In this document: in pieces, positions 1 through 9,309 of the stretch
Layout of the letters: each line of letters starts with the position of its first letter
Numbering within the stretch: the stretch's first letter is position 1
Origin: Caldifermentibacillus hisashii
Lineage (GTDB): Bacteria > Bacillota > Bacilli > Bacillales > Caldibacillaceae
Direction: 5' to 3' (one strand)
Length of the DNA stretch: 64,000 bases
Assembly (NCBI RefSeq): GCF_027568575.1
Contig: NZ_JANUVP010000005.1
Program-made: the position numbers and the translations under genes
The notes under the pieces: generated by a model
The model's database searches: none
The model's input: the letters and a program-made list of their open reading frames with translations, nothing else
Told to the model about the DNA's origin: nothing

Positions 1-692
1 AACGAGCAGGTATCGGTTGGAGCGGGAAAAATTGTGCCATCATTACGCCGGAGTATGGATCATTCGTTTATTTGGGTGAAATGATTACAAATATTCCTTT
101 TGAGCCGGATACGCCGATAGAAAATATGTGCGGAACATGCAATAAATGTATAGAAGCTTGTCCGACCGGTGCGTTAGTCCAACCGGGGCAAATAAATGCA
201 AAAATTTGTATCTCCTATTTAACGCAAACGAAAGATTTTTTACCGGACGAATATCGTAGCGTGATTGGGAATCGATTATATGGCTGTGATACATGTCAAA
301 TCGTTTGTCCTTATAACAAAGGTAAAGATTTCCATTTTCACGAAGAATTTGAACCGGAGCCGGAAGTGGCAAAACCATTGCTTAAACCACTGCTAAAGAT
401 AAGCAACAAAGAATTTAAAGAAAAATATGGCCGTGTTTCCGGTGCTTGGCGTGGGAAAAAGCCGATTCAGCGAAATGCGATCATTGCACTCGGTCATTTT
501 AAAGATGAAACGGCGATTGATGAGTTAAGCGATGTTATTCGTAACGATCCGCGACCGGTCATTCGGGGAACAGCTGCTTGGGCATTAGGTAAAATTGGGA
601 CAGAAAAAGCGAAACAAATACTTACGAAGGCAAAAATCGAGGAAAAGGATGAAGATGTATTGCGGGAAATTGAAGTGGCACTTGCCGAATAA
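1..692 (+). CDS. queG: Epoxyqueuosine reductase QueG, C-terminal part (5' end outside window)
   Basis: QueG reduces epoxyqueuosine to queuosine in the wobble base of GUN-anticodon tRNAs. The reading frame is already open at base 3 and starts with RAGIGWSGKN, a stretch typical of the QueG interior, so the gene begins upstream of the window and the ATG at 72 is internal. Two ferredoxin-type cluster motifs are visible (CGTCNKCIEACP and CDTCQIVCP), followed by a C-terminal HEAT-like helical repeat region ending at the TAA. The neighbour yhbB follows after about 75 bases, as in B. subtilis (queG was formerly yhbA). Partial only because of the window edge. Confidence 0.95.
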   Translation, partial: RAGIGWSGKNCAIITPEYGSFVYLGEMITNIPFEPDTPIENMCGTCNKCIEACPTGALVQPGQINAKICISYLTQTKDFLPDEYRSVIGNRLYGCDTCQIVCPYNKGKDFHFHEEFEPEPEVAKPLLKPLLKISNKEFKEKYGRVSGAWRGKKPIQRNAIIALGHFKDETAIDELSDVIRNDPRPVIRGTAAWALGKIGTEKAKQILTKAKIEEKDEDVLREIEVALAE

Positions 693-767
693 TTAAAATG
701 CCCAATTTTTGCATCACACCGAATACGAAGGTGGAACATACACTTAATTAAAGGAGTGTGTGTTGCC

Positions 768-1631
768 ATGATTGATCAATTACAAAGGTTATTAGAACAA
801 CGGGTGCAACAATGTGTAAGTGATCGGCAAGCGGAATGTTCAAAAATTGAGCGCAAAAAAGAATGTTTGGCAAATCGCCATGGTGAAATTGTTAAAGCAA
901 AGGCGACAGGGCATATTACCGATAAAATGAATAATGGAGACCATACTGATATATATTACAACGTCCATTTTCAATATTTAATCAAACAAGAAAAGCGATA
1001 TTACATTGAGGAAGAAGTTGAGAAACGAAAAGCCCATTTTTATAAAAGTACACTGTTAACGGATGAAGAAATATTTGAAACGCCAACAATCGAAATCCCT
1101 GAAATAAAAATTGATCGCCATGAAAATTTAGAAAGGGTTTCATACCATTATGACCGGAGAAAAGCCGTTCAGTATGCCGAACGTTGGTGGAATGACTATA
1201 ACCCGCAATATCATAAATTTGATGTTGATTGTACAAATTATATTTCACAATGTTTACATGCCGGTGGAGCTCCGATGCGGGGTTTTTCCAATCGTTCGAG
1301 CGGTTGGTGGTATAATGGAAACAGTTGGAGTTATAGTTGGTCAGTAGCCCATTCGCTTCGATGGTATTTAGGTACTTCCAAAGTAGGTTTGCGTGCAAGA
1401 GAAGTGAGTGACCCGGGGGAGTTACAACTAGGCGATATTATATGTTATGATTTTGAAGGAGACGGCCGCTTTAATCATACTACAATCGTTACGGCAAAAG
1501 ATGCGTATGGGATGCCGCTGGTAAACGCTCATACAACCAATAGCCGAATGCGATATTGGTCTTATGAAGAATCTTCAGCCTATACGAATAATATCCAATA
1601 CAAATTTTTTACAATTATAGATGATGATTGA
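768..1631 (+). CDS. yhbB: YhbB-like amidase-domain protein
   Basis: A 287-residue protein with an N-terminal helical, charged region (about residues 1-120) and a C-terminal amidase_6-type domain. The domain shows a Cys in VDCTNYISQC, a GWWYNG aromatic stretch and a His in FNHTTIV, which fit a papain-like Cys/His hydrolase acting on cell-wall or peptide amides. No signal peptide is visible, so it may act in the mother cell or spore compartment. The ATG at 768 is chosen because AAGGAG lies 11 bases upstream; an in-frame GTG at 756 overlaps that site. It sits between queG and trmL as in B. subtilis. The substrate is unknown. Confidence 0.85.
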   Translation: MIDQLQRLLEQRVQQCVSDRQAECSKIERKKECLANRHGEIVKAKATGHITDKMNNGDHTDIYYNVHFQYLIKQEKRYYIEEEVEKRKAHFYKSTLLTDEEIFETPTIEIPEIKIDRHENLERVSYHYDRRKAVQYAERWWNDYNPQYHKFDVDCTNYISQCLHAGGAPMRGFSNRSSGWWYNGNSWSYSWSVAHSLRWYLGTSKVGLRAREVSDPGELQLGDIICYDFEGDGRFNHTTIVTAKDAYGMPLVNAHTTNSRMRYWSYEESSAYTNNIQYKFFTIIDDD

Positions 1632-1654
1632 TTTATTAGTTGAGGTGGAAAATT

Positions 1655-2140
1655 GTGGCAGTACATGTTGTTTTATATCAACCAGAAATCCCGGCCAATA
1701 CAGGTAATATTGCAAGAACTTGTGCAGCAACAGACTCGCAGCTTCATTTAATTCGCCCGCTTGGATTTTCAACGGATGATAAAATGTTAAAGAGAGCCGG
1801 ACTTGATTACTGGCCGTTTGTAAAAATACATTACTATGATTCGTTGGATGAATTTTTTGAGAAAAATCAGGGAGAATTTTATTATATTGAGACATACGGG
1901 AATAAGGCATATTCTGATTTCGATTATAGTAATCCGGAAAAAGACTACTATTTTATGTTTGGCAGAGAAACAACAGGCTTGCCGAAAGAATTGTTAGAGG
2001 CAAATCAAGATCGGTGTTTACGGATTCCGATGACGACAAATGTTCGCTCGCTAAATTTATCTAATACAGCAGCCATTTTAGTGTACGAGGCTTTGAGGCA
2101 ACAAAATTTTACCCATTTAAAAATTAAATACAATGAGTGA
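1655..2140 (+). CDS. trmL: tRNA (cytidine/uridine-2'-O-)-methyltransferase TrmL
   Basis: A 161-residue SPOUT methyltransferase that 2'-O-methylates the wobble nucleotide 34 of leucine tRNAs. The N-terminus reads VVLYQPEIPANTGNIART, and the C-terminal trefoil-knot motifs GRETTGLP and IPMTTNVRSLNLSNTAAI, which bind S-adenosylmethionine, are intact. Start chosen at GTG 1655 because TGAGGTGG precedes it by a normal distance and the family begins here; a TTG at 1640 has no such site. It lies 23 bases after yhbB and is probably cotranscribed with it. A strong terminator follows. Confidence 0.95.
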   Translation: MAVHVVLYQPEIPANTGNIARTCAATDSQLHLIRPLGFSTDDKMLKRAGLDYWPFVKIHYYDSLDEFFEKNQGEFYYIETYGNKAYSDFDYSNPEKDYYFMFGRETTGLPKELLEANQDRCLRIPMTTNVRSLNLSNTAAILVYEALRQQNFTHLKIKYNE

Positions 2141-2148
2141 AAATCGGT

Positions 2149-2188
2149 AAGGGTTTAAAATAAGGTCAACTCATTTTGAACCCTTTTT
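2149..2188 (+). terminator. Rho-independent terminator after trmL
   Basis: AAGGGTTTAAAAT pairs with ATTTTGAACCCTT and is followed by a T run. It lies 8 bases after the trmL stop and separates this operon from the nitroreductase. Confidence 0.85.
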
Positions 2189-2297
2189 GCTATTATTTGT
2201 TTTGGGATAAAATAGGTATTAGAATGGGAGAAATGGTTGCAACAGGCGCCCTGAAACTGAAACGGTATTGATTTTTATATAAGAAAGGATGATTATC

Positions 2298-3044
2298 ATG
2301 AACGAAACGATTGAAACGATCTTAAAACATCGGTCGGTAAGGCAATTTCAAGAGAAAAAATTAACAAGGGAGCAGATTGAAACGATTGTCCGCTGTGCAC
2401 AGGCTGCTTCGACATCGAGTTTTGTACAAGCTTATACCATTATCGGGGTAACTGATCAAAGCAAAAAACAACAACTTGCACAAGTTGCCGGTAATCAAAA
2501 ATATGTTGCTGATAATGGTCACTTATTCGTTTTCTGTGCCGACCTTCATCGTTACGACATAATCAGCAAAATGGAAAACGTCAATATGGAAGAATCCATT
2601 GCCAGTACGGAAAAATTTATGGTTGCTTTAATTGATACGGCCCTAGCAGCTCAAAATGCCGCAATTGCCGCGGAATCATTAGGGTTAGGGATTTGTTATA
2701 TCGGCGGGTTGCGAAACAATTTAGAGAAAGTATGTGAAATCTTAAAAACTCCAAAACGAGTGATTCCTTTATTTGGTCTGGTGGTTGGTTATCCGGAAAA
2801 AATAAATGAACAAAAACCCCGCTTGCCGTTAAATCATATTTACCATGAAAACACATATCAACAAAATGAGGAAGCATACATAACTCAACTGAACGCATAT
2901 AACAAGACGATCCGAGACTATTATAATAAAAGGACAAACGGAAAACGGAAAGACAGTTGGACTGGTCAAGTCTCAGCAACATTTGCAATGAAAAATCGTA
3001 TGTACATGCATGATTTCATCAAAGAGCATCATTTGAATAAATAA
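2298..3044 (+). CDS. Oxygen-insensitive NADPH nitroreductase (NfsA/NfrA family)
   Basis: A 248-residue FMN-dependent nitroreductase/flavin reductase that transfers electrons in pairs from NADPH to nitroaromatics, quinones or free flavin. The N-terminal FMN-phosphate motif HRSVRQF, the CAQAASTSSFVQAYTII stretch, and the C-terminal basic region that contacts NADPH phosphate in NfsA relatives are present. The length is normal. The ATG at 2298 follows AAAGGAT; an ATG at 2289 overlaps the ribosome site. It stands alone between two terminators. A choice between NfrA1 and NfsA names cannot be made from sequence by eye. Confidence 0.9.
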   Translation: MNETIETILKHRSVRQFQEKKLTREQIETIVRCAQAASTSSFVQAYTIIGVTDQSKKQQLAQVAGNQKYVADNGHLFVFCADLHRYDIISKMENVNMEESIASTEKFMVALIDTALAAQNAAIAAESLGLGICYIGGLRNNLEKVCEILKTPKRVIPLFGLVVGYPEKINEQKPRLPLNHIYHENTYQQNEEAYITQLNAYNKTIRDYYNKRTNGKRKDSWTGQVSATFAMKNRMYMHDFIKEHHLNK

Positions 3045-3100
3045 TGAGTGGTTTTTGGTAGAGCCGTTTTTACAAGAAATGTGACCGGAAAGAACCTAAA

Positions 3101-3156
3101 AAGAGCGCTTCGAAAGGTTCATTTTCAACCTTTTCCTTTTAGGCGCTCTTTTTTAT
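3101..3156 (+). terminator. Terminator after the nitroreductase gene
   Basis: AAGAGCGC (3101-3108) pairs with GCGCTCTT (3143-3150), with further pairing in the loop (GGTT with AACC), followed by TTTT. Because upstream bases are A-rich it could also serve the convergent small minus-strand gene at 3202-3297. Confidence 0.75.
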
Positions 3157-3201
3157 ACAAACTTGGCATAAAAAATGTTATTAAATTTCTCCACAAACAT
3201 A

Positions 3202-3297
3202 TTATTTCTTATATGTACGCGGTCGATCCTCATACCCCGCCGTAAAGATAGCAGCTAAAAATGCAGCCGAAACACAAAGAATTAAGACAGTTCCCAT
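3202..3297 (-). CDS. 31-residue single-span membrane peptide
   Basis: A very short open frame encoding a hydrophobic helix (MGTVLILCVSAAFLAAIFTA) followed by a charged tail, GYEDRPRTYKK. The ATG is preceded by AAGGGGG with seven-base spacing, one of the strongest ribosome sites in the window, which is why it is called a gene. It is divergent from prkA and convergent with the nitroreductase gene, sharing its terminator region. No function can be assigned. Single-span peptides of this size next to sporulation genes are common in Bacillaceae, so a sporulation or membrane-stress role is only a guess. Confidence 0.6.
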   Translation of the reverse strand: MGTVLILCVSAAFLAAIFTAGYEDRPRTYKK

Positions 3298-3538
3298 TTT
3301 TTATCCCCCTTATGTTCATTTACTCATATTTATTATAATGCGACATATAAATTTTATCTACAGAATGTTCGTTCATTTTTGTTAAAAAGGAAACTTTTCA
3401 TATTATTTATCATCATTTTGACGGCATGTTCATATATTTATAGGTAAATATAGTTAAATGTGAAGTCAAAGTTGCTCTTACAAAAGCTGCCAATTTTAAC
3501 TTTTTGGCATCATCATTAGAAATATAGGGAGGTACTAT

Positions 3539-5434
3539 ATGGGTATATTAGATAAAGTTGCCAAATATCGTGAAGAGGAGGAAAAACTTAAGTGGGAAGG
3601 TACCTTTGCTGAGTATTTGGAATTGGTAAAAGAAAAACCGTGGATTGCCCAATCTGCCCATTCTCGGGTATACAATATGATTAAAGATGCCGGTGTTGAA
3701 GAGGTTGACGGTGTAAAAAGATATAAATTTTTTAGCCATCAATTATACGGGTTGGAAACGGCTCTGGAAAGGTTGGTTGAAGAATATTTTCATCCGGCGG
3801 CAAAACGTCTGGATGTCAGGAAACGAATTTTATTATTAATGGGTCCTGTCAGTGGCGGAAAATCAACGCTAGTAACCATGTTGAAACGGGGGCTTGAACA
3901 ATATTCCAGAACGGATCGCGGTGCCGTTTTTGCAATTAAAGGCTGCCCGATGCATGAAGATCCGCTTCACCTCATTCCTCCGCATTTACGTGAAGATTTT
4001 TATGAAGAATACGGGATTCGAATCGAAGGAAATCTGTCACCGCTTAATATGATGAGGCTTGAACAAGAATACGGGGGACGGATTGAGGATGTGCTAGTGG
4101 AACGGATCTTTTTCTCTGAAGACCGTCGCGTCGGTATTGGTACATTTAGCCCGTCCGACCCGAAATCACAAGATATTGCCGACCTCACAGGAAGTATTGA
4201 TTTTTCGACGATTGCCGAGTACGGTTCGGAATCAGATCCGCGTGCATATCGGTTTGATGGAGAATTGAACAAAGCCAATCGCGGGATGATGGAATTTCAA
4301 GAAATGCTAAAATGTGATGAAAAGTTCTTATGGCACTTACTGTCTCTAACGCAAGAAGGAAACTTTAAGGCAGGCAGGTTCGCACTTATCTCAGCTGACG
4401 AGTTAATCGTGGCTCACACAAACGAAACTGAGTATCGCGCCTTTATTTCCAACAAAAAAAATGAAGCACTCCACTCCCGGATTATTGTAATGCCGATTCC
4501 TTATAATTTAAAAGTGTCTGAGGAAGAAAAAATTTATGAAAAAATGATTCGTGAAAGTGATGTAGCCGATGTCCATATTGCCCCGCACACATTAAAAATT
4601 GCCGCTATGTTCACCATTTTAACCCGCTTAAAAGAACCGAAACGAGGGGATATTGACTTAATTAAAAAGATGCGGCTTTATGACGGGCAAAATGTTGAAG
4701 GTTTCAGTGCGATTGATGTGGAGGAACTGAAAAAGGAATATTCGGATGAAGGCATGAGCGGAATTGACCCAAGATACGTCATCAACCGGATCTCTTCAAC
4801 AATTATTCGTAAAGAAGTAAAATCGATTAATGCATTGGATGTGTTACGTTCCTTGAAAGAAGGACTTGAACAGCACCCGTCGATTACGCCTGAATCAAAA
4901 GAAAAATATTTGAACTTTATTTCTCTTGCCCGGAAAGAATATGATGAATTGGCGAAAAAAGAAGTGCAAAAAGCGTTTGTTTATTCGTATGAAGAATCTG
5001 CGAAAACATTGATGGATAATTATCTTGATAATGTTGAAGCTTATTGCAATAAAACAAAGCTGCGTGATCCGTTAACAGGAGAAGAAATTAATCCGGATGA
5101 AAAACTCATGCGGTCGATTGAGGAACAAATTGGCATATCGGAAAATGCGAAAAAGGCATTCCGGGAAGAAATCTTAATTCGGATTTCAGCTTATGCCCGG
5201 AAAGGAAAACGATTTGACTATAATTCTCACGGACGCCTTCGTGAAGCAATCCAGAAGAAGTTGTTCGCAGACCTGAAAGATGTCGTAAAAATTACCACAT
5301 CAACAAAGACACCGGATGAACAACAATTGAAGAAAATTAATGAAGTGGTTGCCAGGCTAATTGATGAGCACGGTTATAACTCAACATCCGCAAACGAACT
5401 GCTTCGCTATGTAGGAAGTCTGTTGAATCGTTAA
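3539..5434 (+). CDS. prkA: PrkA, AAA+ serine protein kinase / Lon-like sporulation protein
   Basis: A 631-residue full-length PrkA. The AAA+ half carries Walker A GPVSGGKST near residue 102 and a Walker-B-like region; the C-terminal third resembles a kinase-related helical domain. PrkA was first described as a serine kinase; later work reports ATP-dependent, Lon-like protease activity in B. subtilis. It is needed for efficient sporulation and affects the sigmaK programme. The ATG has GGGAGG upstream. It is followed by a terminator and, 640 bases later, by yhbH, the usual partner (E. coli yeaG-yeaH arrangement). No frameshift or missing motif was seen. Confidence 0.95.
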   Translation: MGILDKVAKYREEEEKLKWEGTFAEYLELVKEKPWIAQSAHSRVYNMIKDAGVEEVDGVKRYKFFSHQLYGLETALERLVEEYFHPAAKRLDVRKRILLLMGPVSGGKSTLVTMLKRGLEQYSRTDRGAVFAIKGCPMHEDPLHLIPPHLREDFYEEYGIRIEGNLSPLNMMRLEQEYGGRIEDVLVERIFFSEDRRVGIGTFSPSDPKSQDIADLTGSIDFSTIAEYGSESDPRAYRFDGELNKANRGMMEFQEMLKCDEKFLWHLLSLTQEGNFKAGRFALISADELIVAHTNETEYRAFISNKKNEALHSRIIVMPIPYNLKVSEEEKIYEKMIRESDVADVHIAPHTLKIAAMFTILTRLKEPKRGDIDLIKKMRLYDGQNVEGFSAIDVEELKKEYSDEGMSGIDPRYVINRISSTIIRKEVKSINALDVLRSLKEGLEQHPSITPESKEKYLNFISLARKEYDELAKKEVQKAFVYSYEESAKTLMDNYLDNVEAYCNKTKLRDPLTGEEINPDEKLMRSIEEQIGISENAKKAFREEILIRISAYARKGKRFDYNSHGRLREAIQKKLFADLKDVVKITTSTKTPDEQQLKKINEVVARLIDEHGYNSTSANELLRYVGSLLNR

Positions 5435-5464
5435 TCAGGAGCAAAAAATAATAAAATTTTAATT

Positions 5465-5493
5465 GCCGTACTGCAGAAAGTGCGGCTTTTTTT
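5465..5493 (+). terminator. Terminator after prkA
   Basis: GCCGTAC (5465-5471) pairs with GTGCGGC (5480-5486), including one G-U pair, followed by seven T residues. Confidence 0.8.
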
Positions 5494-6072
5494 GCAGACA
5501 AAGTCAAAAAATACGGCTTAAAATATTGTTTAGTTCTAAAAGGGAAGCTACGAAATATGTACTTATGTTGGTGTTTTGTAAAATCATGGCTCTTATTTCC
5601 GAATGCACCAAAAGTAGATCATCCAAAAGCTGTTTTAGTAAGGAAACGAATCCTGCCCGGTATTTGGGAAAATCTCATCAATCCCCAGAAGAACACCAGC
5701 AGAAAATGAGGTACGACCGGGACATTTTGTATACTGCTTAGAAAAGGTAGTTTAACTAATATCAACAACTGATAACAGCTAATGGAATGCCCATTAGCTG
5801 TTTTATATGAAAAATATAAATTGGTAGTAAATTTTTTTGTCCACTATGCATAGTATAAAGTAATACAAGAAAATATAGTTTAAATTTATGGACCTTTTGT
5901 AATTTTTAATAATATACTACTTATTCCTTTTATTGAAATATCAACTTTTATCCTCTTACCATACCACCATGACCGGATGAACGATCCCTAAACTTCATTC
6001 AAACATACAGTACATTGTATGTGATAGAAGTTTTGTATGTGACAAAAAAATTAAAGGAGGGAATGAATTAGG
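5494..6072. other. prkA-yhbH intergenic region
   Basis: Nearly 580 bases without a convincing gene. An open frame of about 80 codons runs to 5708 in one plus frame (it includes ..DHPKAVLVRKRILPGIWE..), but it has no credible start and I do not recognise it; it may be a gene remnant. A perfect hairpin, AACAGCTAATGG/CCATTAGCTGTT with T's, lies at 5774-5804. The last 80 bases must hold the yhbH promoter; a duplicated TGTATGTGA-like stretch is visible around 6015-6042. Confidence 0.5.
5774..5804 (+). terminator. Hairpin with T run upstream of yhbH
   Basis: AACAGCTAATGG pairs perfectly with CCATTAGCTGTT across a four-base loop, followed by TTTAT. It may end transcription of the unrecognised open stretch before it. 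Confidence 0.65.
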
Positions 6073-7239
6073 ATGAATAATTATAATAAACACCATTTCA
6101 CCATTTCTCAAGAGGATTGGTCCCTCCATCGAAAAGGCCACGAAGATCAACAAAGGCATAATGAAAAGGTTCAGGAAGCAATCAAAAAAAACTTGCCTGA
6201 TCTAATATCTGAAGAAAGCATTATTTTATCAAATGGAAGAGATGTCATAAAAATACCGATACGTTCACTTGATGAATATAAAATCCGTTACAATTATGAT
6301 AAGAATAAACACGTGGGCCAAGGCGATGGCGACAGCCAAATTGGTGATGTCATTGCCCGTGACGGTTCAGCGGAAAAAGGACCCGGAAAAGGGCAAGGGG
6401 CAGGGGACCAACCTGGAGAAGACTATTACGAAGCAGAAGTATCACTTGCCGAATTGGAAGAAGCACTGTTTAGTGAGCTGGAATTACCGAATCTGCAAAG
6501 AAAAAATGATCATGAATTAATTGTGGAAGATATTGAATTTAATGATATTCGAAAGACCGGTTTGATGGGAAATATTGATAAGAAGAAAACCATGCTCACC
6601 GCTTTTAAACGTAATGCATTAAGTGGGAAGCCTTCATTCCATCCGATTTACCCGGAAGATTTGAAATTTAAAACATGGAATGAAAAAATCCGTTATGAGT
6701 CAAAGGCTGTTGTTTTGGCAATGATGGACACAAGTGGTTCAATGGGAATCTGGGAAAAATATATGGCACGCAGTTTCTTTTTCTGGATGACCCGGTTTTT
6801 ACGTACGAAATACGAAAAAGTGGAAATTGAATTTATCGCCCACCATACGGAGGCAAAAGTTGTAACAGAGGATGAATTTTTCTCTAAAGGGGAAAGTGGC
6901 GGGACAATTTGTTCTTCAGCTTACCGATTGGCGTTGGAGTTGATTCATGGTAAGTATTCACCGAGCCAATACAATATTTATCCGTTCCATTTTTCAGATG
7001 GGGATAATTTAACTTCTGATAATATGCGTTGTGTAAAATTGGTTAATGAGTTGATGGAAATTTCAAATATGTTTTATTATGGAGAAGTAAATCAATACAA
7101 TCGTCACAGTACGTTAATGTCCGCCTATAAAAATATAAATGATGAGCGATTCCGTTATTTTATATTAAGACAAAAAGCAGATGTCTTTCATGCGATGAAG
7201 AGTTTCTTTAATAAGGAAGAAAATAAGATGTATGCGTAA
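6073..7239 (+). CDS. yhbH: Sporulation protein YhbH (DUF444, vWA-like)
   Basis: A 388-residue DUF444 protein. The N-terminal half is acidic with a Gly-rich linker (about residues 80-120, GPGKGQGAGDQPGED); the C-terminal half holds a von Willebrand A-like fold with the MIDAS motif MDTSGSM near residue 218. DUF444 proteins are co-conserved with PrkA and SpoVR and are thought to act with PrkA; in B. subtilis yhbH is a sporulation gene. The start is set by AAAGGAGGG about 12 bases upstream. It is monocistronic: a long spacer with a terminator lies before it and another terminator follows. Confidence 0.95.
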   Translation: MNNYNKHHFTISQEDWSLHRKGHEDQQRHNEKVQEAIKKNLPDLISEESIILSNGRDVIKIPIRSLDEYKIRYNYDKNKHVGQGDGDSQIGDVIARDGSAEKGPGKGQGAGDQPGEDYYEAEVSLAELEEALFSELELPNLQRKNDHELIVEDIEFNDIRKTGLMGNIDKKKTMLTAFKRNALSGKPSFHPIYPEDLKFKTWNEKIRYESKAVVLAMMDTSGSMGIWEKYMARSFFFWMTRFLRTKYEKVEIEFIAHHTEAKVVTEDEFFSKGESGGTICSSAYRLALELIHGKYSPSQYNIYPFHFSDGDNLTSDNMRCVKLVNELMEISNMFYYGEVNQYNRHSTLMSAYKNINDERFRYFILRQKADVFHAMKSFFNKEENKMYA

Positions 7240-7241
7240 AT

Positions 7242-7266
7242 CCCCTGTCATGTGCAGGGGTTTTTT
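7242..7266 (+). terminator. Terminator after yhbH
   Basis: CCCCTG pairs with CAGGGG across a seven-base loop, followed by six T's, starting two bases after the stop codon. Confidence 0.85.
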
Positions 7267-7334
7267 AATGGCCAGAAGTGAAGGATATCTTTCGGGTGCA
7301 ACTTATTAATTATATGGTAATTGAGTGGATCTTT

Positions 7335-7910
7335 GACTTGAATTTCCGTCCTGATTTGTCCCATACAGCCGATCTATGGGACAGTTTTGCTTCAAACTCC
7401 GGTGGTTTTGTCCCATAGAACCCGATTCGTCCAATCCTATGGGACATTTTGACTTGAATTTCCGCCTGGTTTGTCCCATACAGCCGATCTATGGGACAGT
7501 TTCGCTTCAAACTCCGGTGGTTTTGTCCCATAGAACCCGATTTGTCTAATCCTATGGGACATTTTAACTTGAATTTCCACTAGTTTTGTCCCATACAGCC
7601 GTTCTATGGGACAGTTTTGTTTCAAACTCCGGTGGTTTTGTCCCATAGAATCCGATTTGTCTAATCCTATGGGACATTTTAACTTGAATTTCCGCTTGTT
7701 TTGTCCCATACAGCCGATCTATGGGACAGTTTCGCTTCAAACTCCAGTGGTTTTGTCCCATAGAACCCGATTCGTCCAATCTTATGGGACATTTTAACTT
7801 GAATTTCCGCCTGGTTTGTCCCATACAGCCGATCTATGGGACAGTTTCGCTTCAAACTCCGGTGGTTTTGTCCCATAGAACCCGATTTGTCCAAACCAAT
7901 GGGGCATTTC
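7335..7910. repeat. Tandem hairpin array, 115-bp unit, five copies (ten hairpins)
   Basis: Five units start at 7335, 7451, 7566, 7681 and 7796 (period 116, 115, 115, 115). Each unit holds two diverged half-units, and each half has a TGTCCCATA/TATGGGACA dyad: a short-loop type (for example 7472-7480 with 7490-7498, nine-base loop) and a long-loop type (7524-7532 with 7553-7561, 20-base loop). The ten left arms start near 7357, 7409, 7472, 7524, 7587, 7639, 7702, 7754, 7817 and 7869, so spacing alternates 52 and 63. Between hairpins lie diverged CTTGAATTTCCGC and CTTCAAACTCCGG segments. The last right arm is decayed. Open frames across the array follow from the repeats and are not genes. Confidence 0.95.
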
Positions 7911-8078
7911 AGTAACAGCTTTTAACGGTTTTCCTCTGCCGTACTGATCTGTACGTAGCTGCTAAAAATTTCCTTTTACAAATTTGAAAGTGTAATCATT
8001 TCTAAATGCAAAAAATTTTGATATAATTGTATAGAACAATATGAACATTTTGGATATACAAAGGGATAGGGGATAATA

Positions 8079-9281
8079 ATGGCCAAATTAGTAATAGAAA
8101 AAGATACTGTTACCGGCACTAGGATTGAAAAAATTTGGACAAAGGACTTTATTTTAATCTGTTTAGCCAATTTTTTTGTTTTTTTAGGATTCCAAATGAC
8201 TTTGCCAACTCTTCCGTTATTTGTTGAAGCGTTAGGTGGGCGGGATCAATTAATTGGATTGGCGGTTGGAATTTTTACTTTCTCGGCATTATTGATTCGT
8301 CCATTTGCCGGGCATGCTTTAGAAACAAAGGGGAGAGGTATCATTTATTTATCCGGATTATTGATCTTTTTCCTATCGGTCGGATTTTTTAGTGCTACCG
8401 CAAGCATATTATTCCTTTTTGTCATGAGAATTGTTCAAGGTTTAGGTTGGGGATTATCAACGACAGCTTCAGGAACAATTGCGACAGATATCATTCCGGG
8501 AAAACGGAGAGGTGAAGGTTTAGGTTATTACGGGTTATCGGGAAATTTAGCATTGGCATTCGGTCCATCACTCGGATTAATTTTGGTGGAACATGTTTCC
8601 TTTCAATCGTTATTTATCATCTGTGCCATATTTGGTTTGTTGGCATTTATCCTTTCATCATTTATTTCGTTTAAAAAAGTGGAACAAAAAGAAAAAGTGG
8701 CTCTTGTTGGGAAATGGGATTTCTATGAAAAGTCAGCGTTAAAGCCTTCCGTTCTTGCCTTTTTCATCACCGTTACGTTTGGAGGAATCGCCTCCTTTTT
8801 ACCTCTATATACAGTGCAAAAAGGGGTAGAAGGCATTCAAACGTATTTTTTTATTTACGCAATGGCGTTAATGGTAACAAGAACATTTGCCGGTCAGTTA
8901 TATGATCGCAAAGGGCACCGTGCTGTTTTTATTCCAGGAACGCTTCTTATTTTTCTTGCCATGTTATTTTTGGCTTGGTTGCCAAATAGCTTCATATTAT
9001 TTATTGCAGCATTTCTTTACGGCTTTGGTTTTGGTACCATTCAGCCGGCACTTCAGGCATGGGCGGTGGAACGATCACCGAAAAATCGCCGTGGCATGGC
9101 TAATGCAACTTTTTTTTCCTTTTTTGATCTCGGAGTCGGATTTGGGGCAATTTTGTTCGGTCAAATCGGTCATTGGATTGGATATGCCAGTATTTATCTA
9201 GCAGCTGCCCTTTCCATCTTGATGTCAATCGGTTTATATATATTTATTTTAAGAACGGAAAAAATAAATGCGGTTTCATAG
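8079..9281 (+). CDS. MFS transporter, drug-efflux type
   Basis: A 400-residue major facilitator with about twelve hydrophobic spans. It has a loop 2-3 motif of the form GxxxRPFAGHALETKGRG near residue 75 and a second copy, RTFAGQLYDRKGHR, in the C-terminal half, as expected for the duplicated six-helix fold. It resembles proton-driven drug or metabolite exporters of the Bmr/YwoG group; the substrate cannot be read from the sequence. ATG 8079 follows AGGGGAT. A TATAAT at 8022-8027 may be its -10. It lies directly downstream of the 115-bp hairpin array and is followed by a hairpin that overlaps the ldh promoter. Confidence 0.88.
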   Translation: MAKLVIEKDTVTGTRIEKIWTKDFILICLANFFVFLGFQMTLPTLPLFVEALGGRDQLIGLAVGIFTFSALLIRPFAGHALETKGRGIIYLSGLLIFFLSVGFFSATASILFLFVMRIVQGLGWGLSTTASGTIATDIIPGKRRGEGLGYYGLSGNLALAFGPSLGLILVEHVSFQSLFIICAIFGLLAFILSSFISFKKVEQKEKVALVGKWDFYEKSALKPSVLAFFITVTFGGIASFLPLYTVQKGVEGIQTYFFIYAMALMVTRTFAGQLYDRKGHRAVFIPGTLLIFLAMLFLAWLPNSFILFIAAFLYGFGFGTIQPALQAWAVERSPKNRRGMANATFFSFFDLGVGFGAILFGQIGHWIGYASIYLAAALSILMSIGLYIFILRTEKINAVS

Positions 9282-9309
9282 TTTGATTCTTTAAATATAC
9301 TAGGAAGGC

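Noticed and set aside
3048..3245. Frame of 65 codons after the nitroreductase gene
   Set aside because: It runs through the terminator hairpin and overlaps the better-supported minus-strand small gene.
5463..5741. Frame of 92 codons after prkA
   Set aside because: It starts inside the prkA terminator, has no ribosome site and an unusual Cys/Ser-rich composition.
7310..7915. Several open frames of 60-90 codons on both strands through the 115-bp array
   Set aside because: They arise because repeat units lack stop codons in some frames; no ribosome sites, and the encoded text is just the translated repeat.
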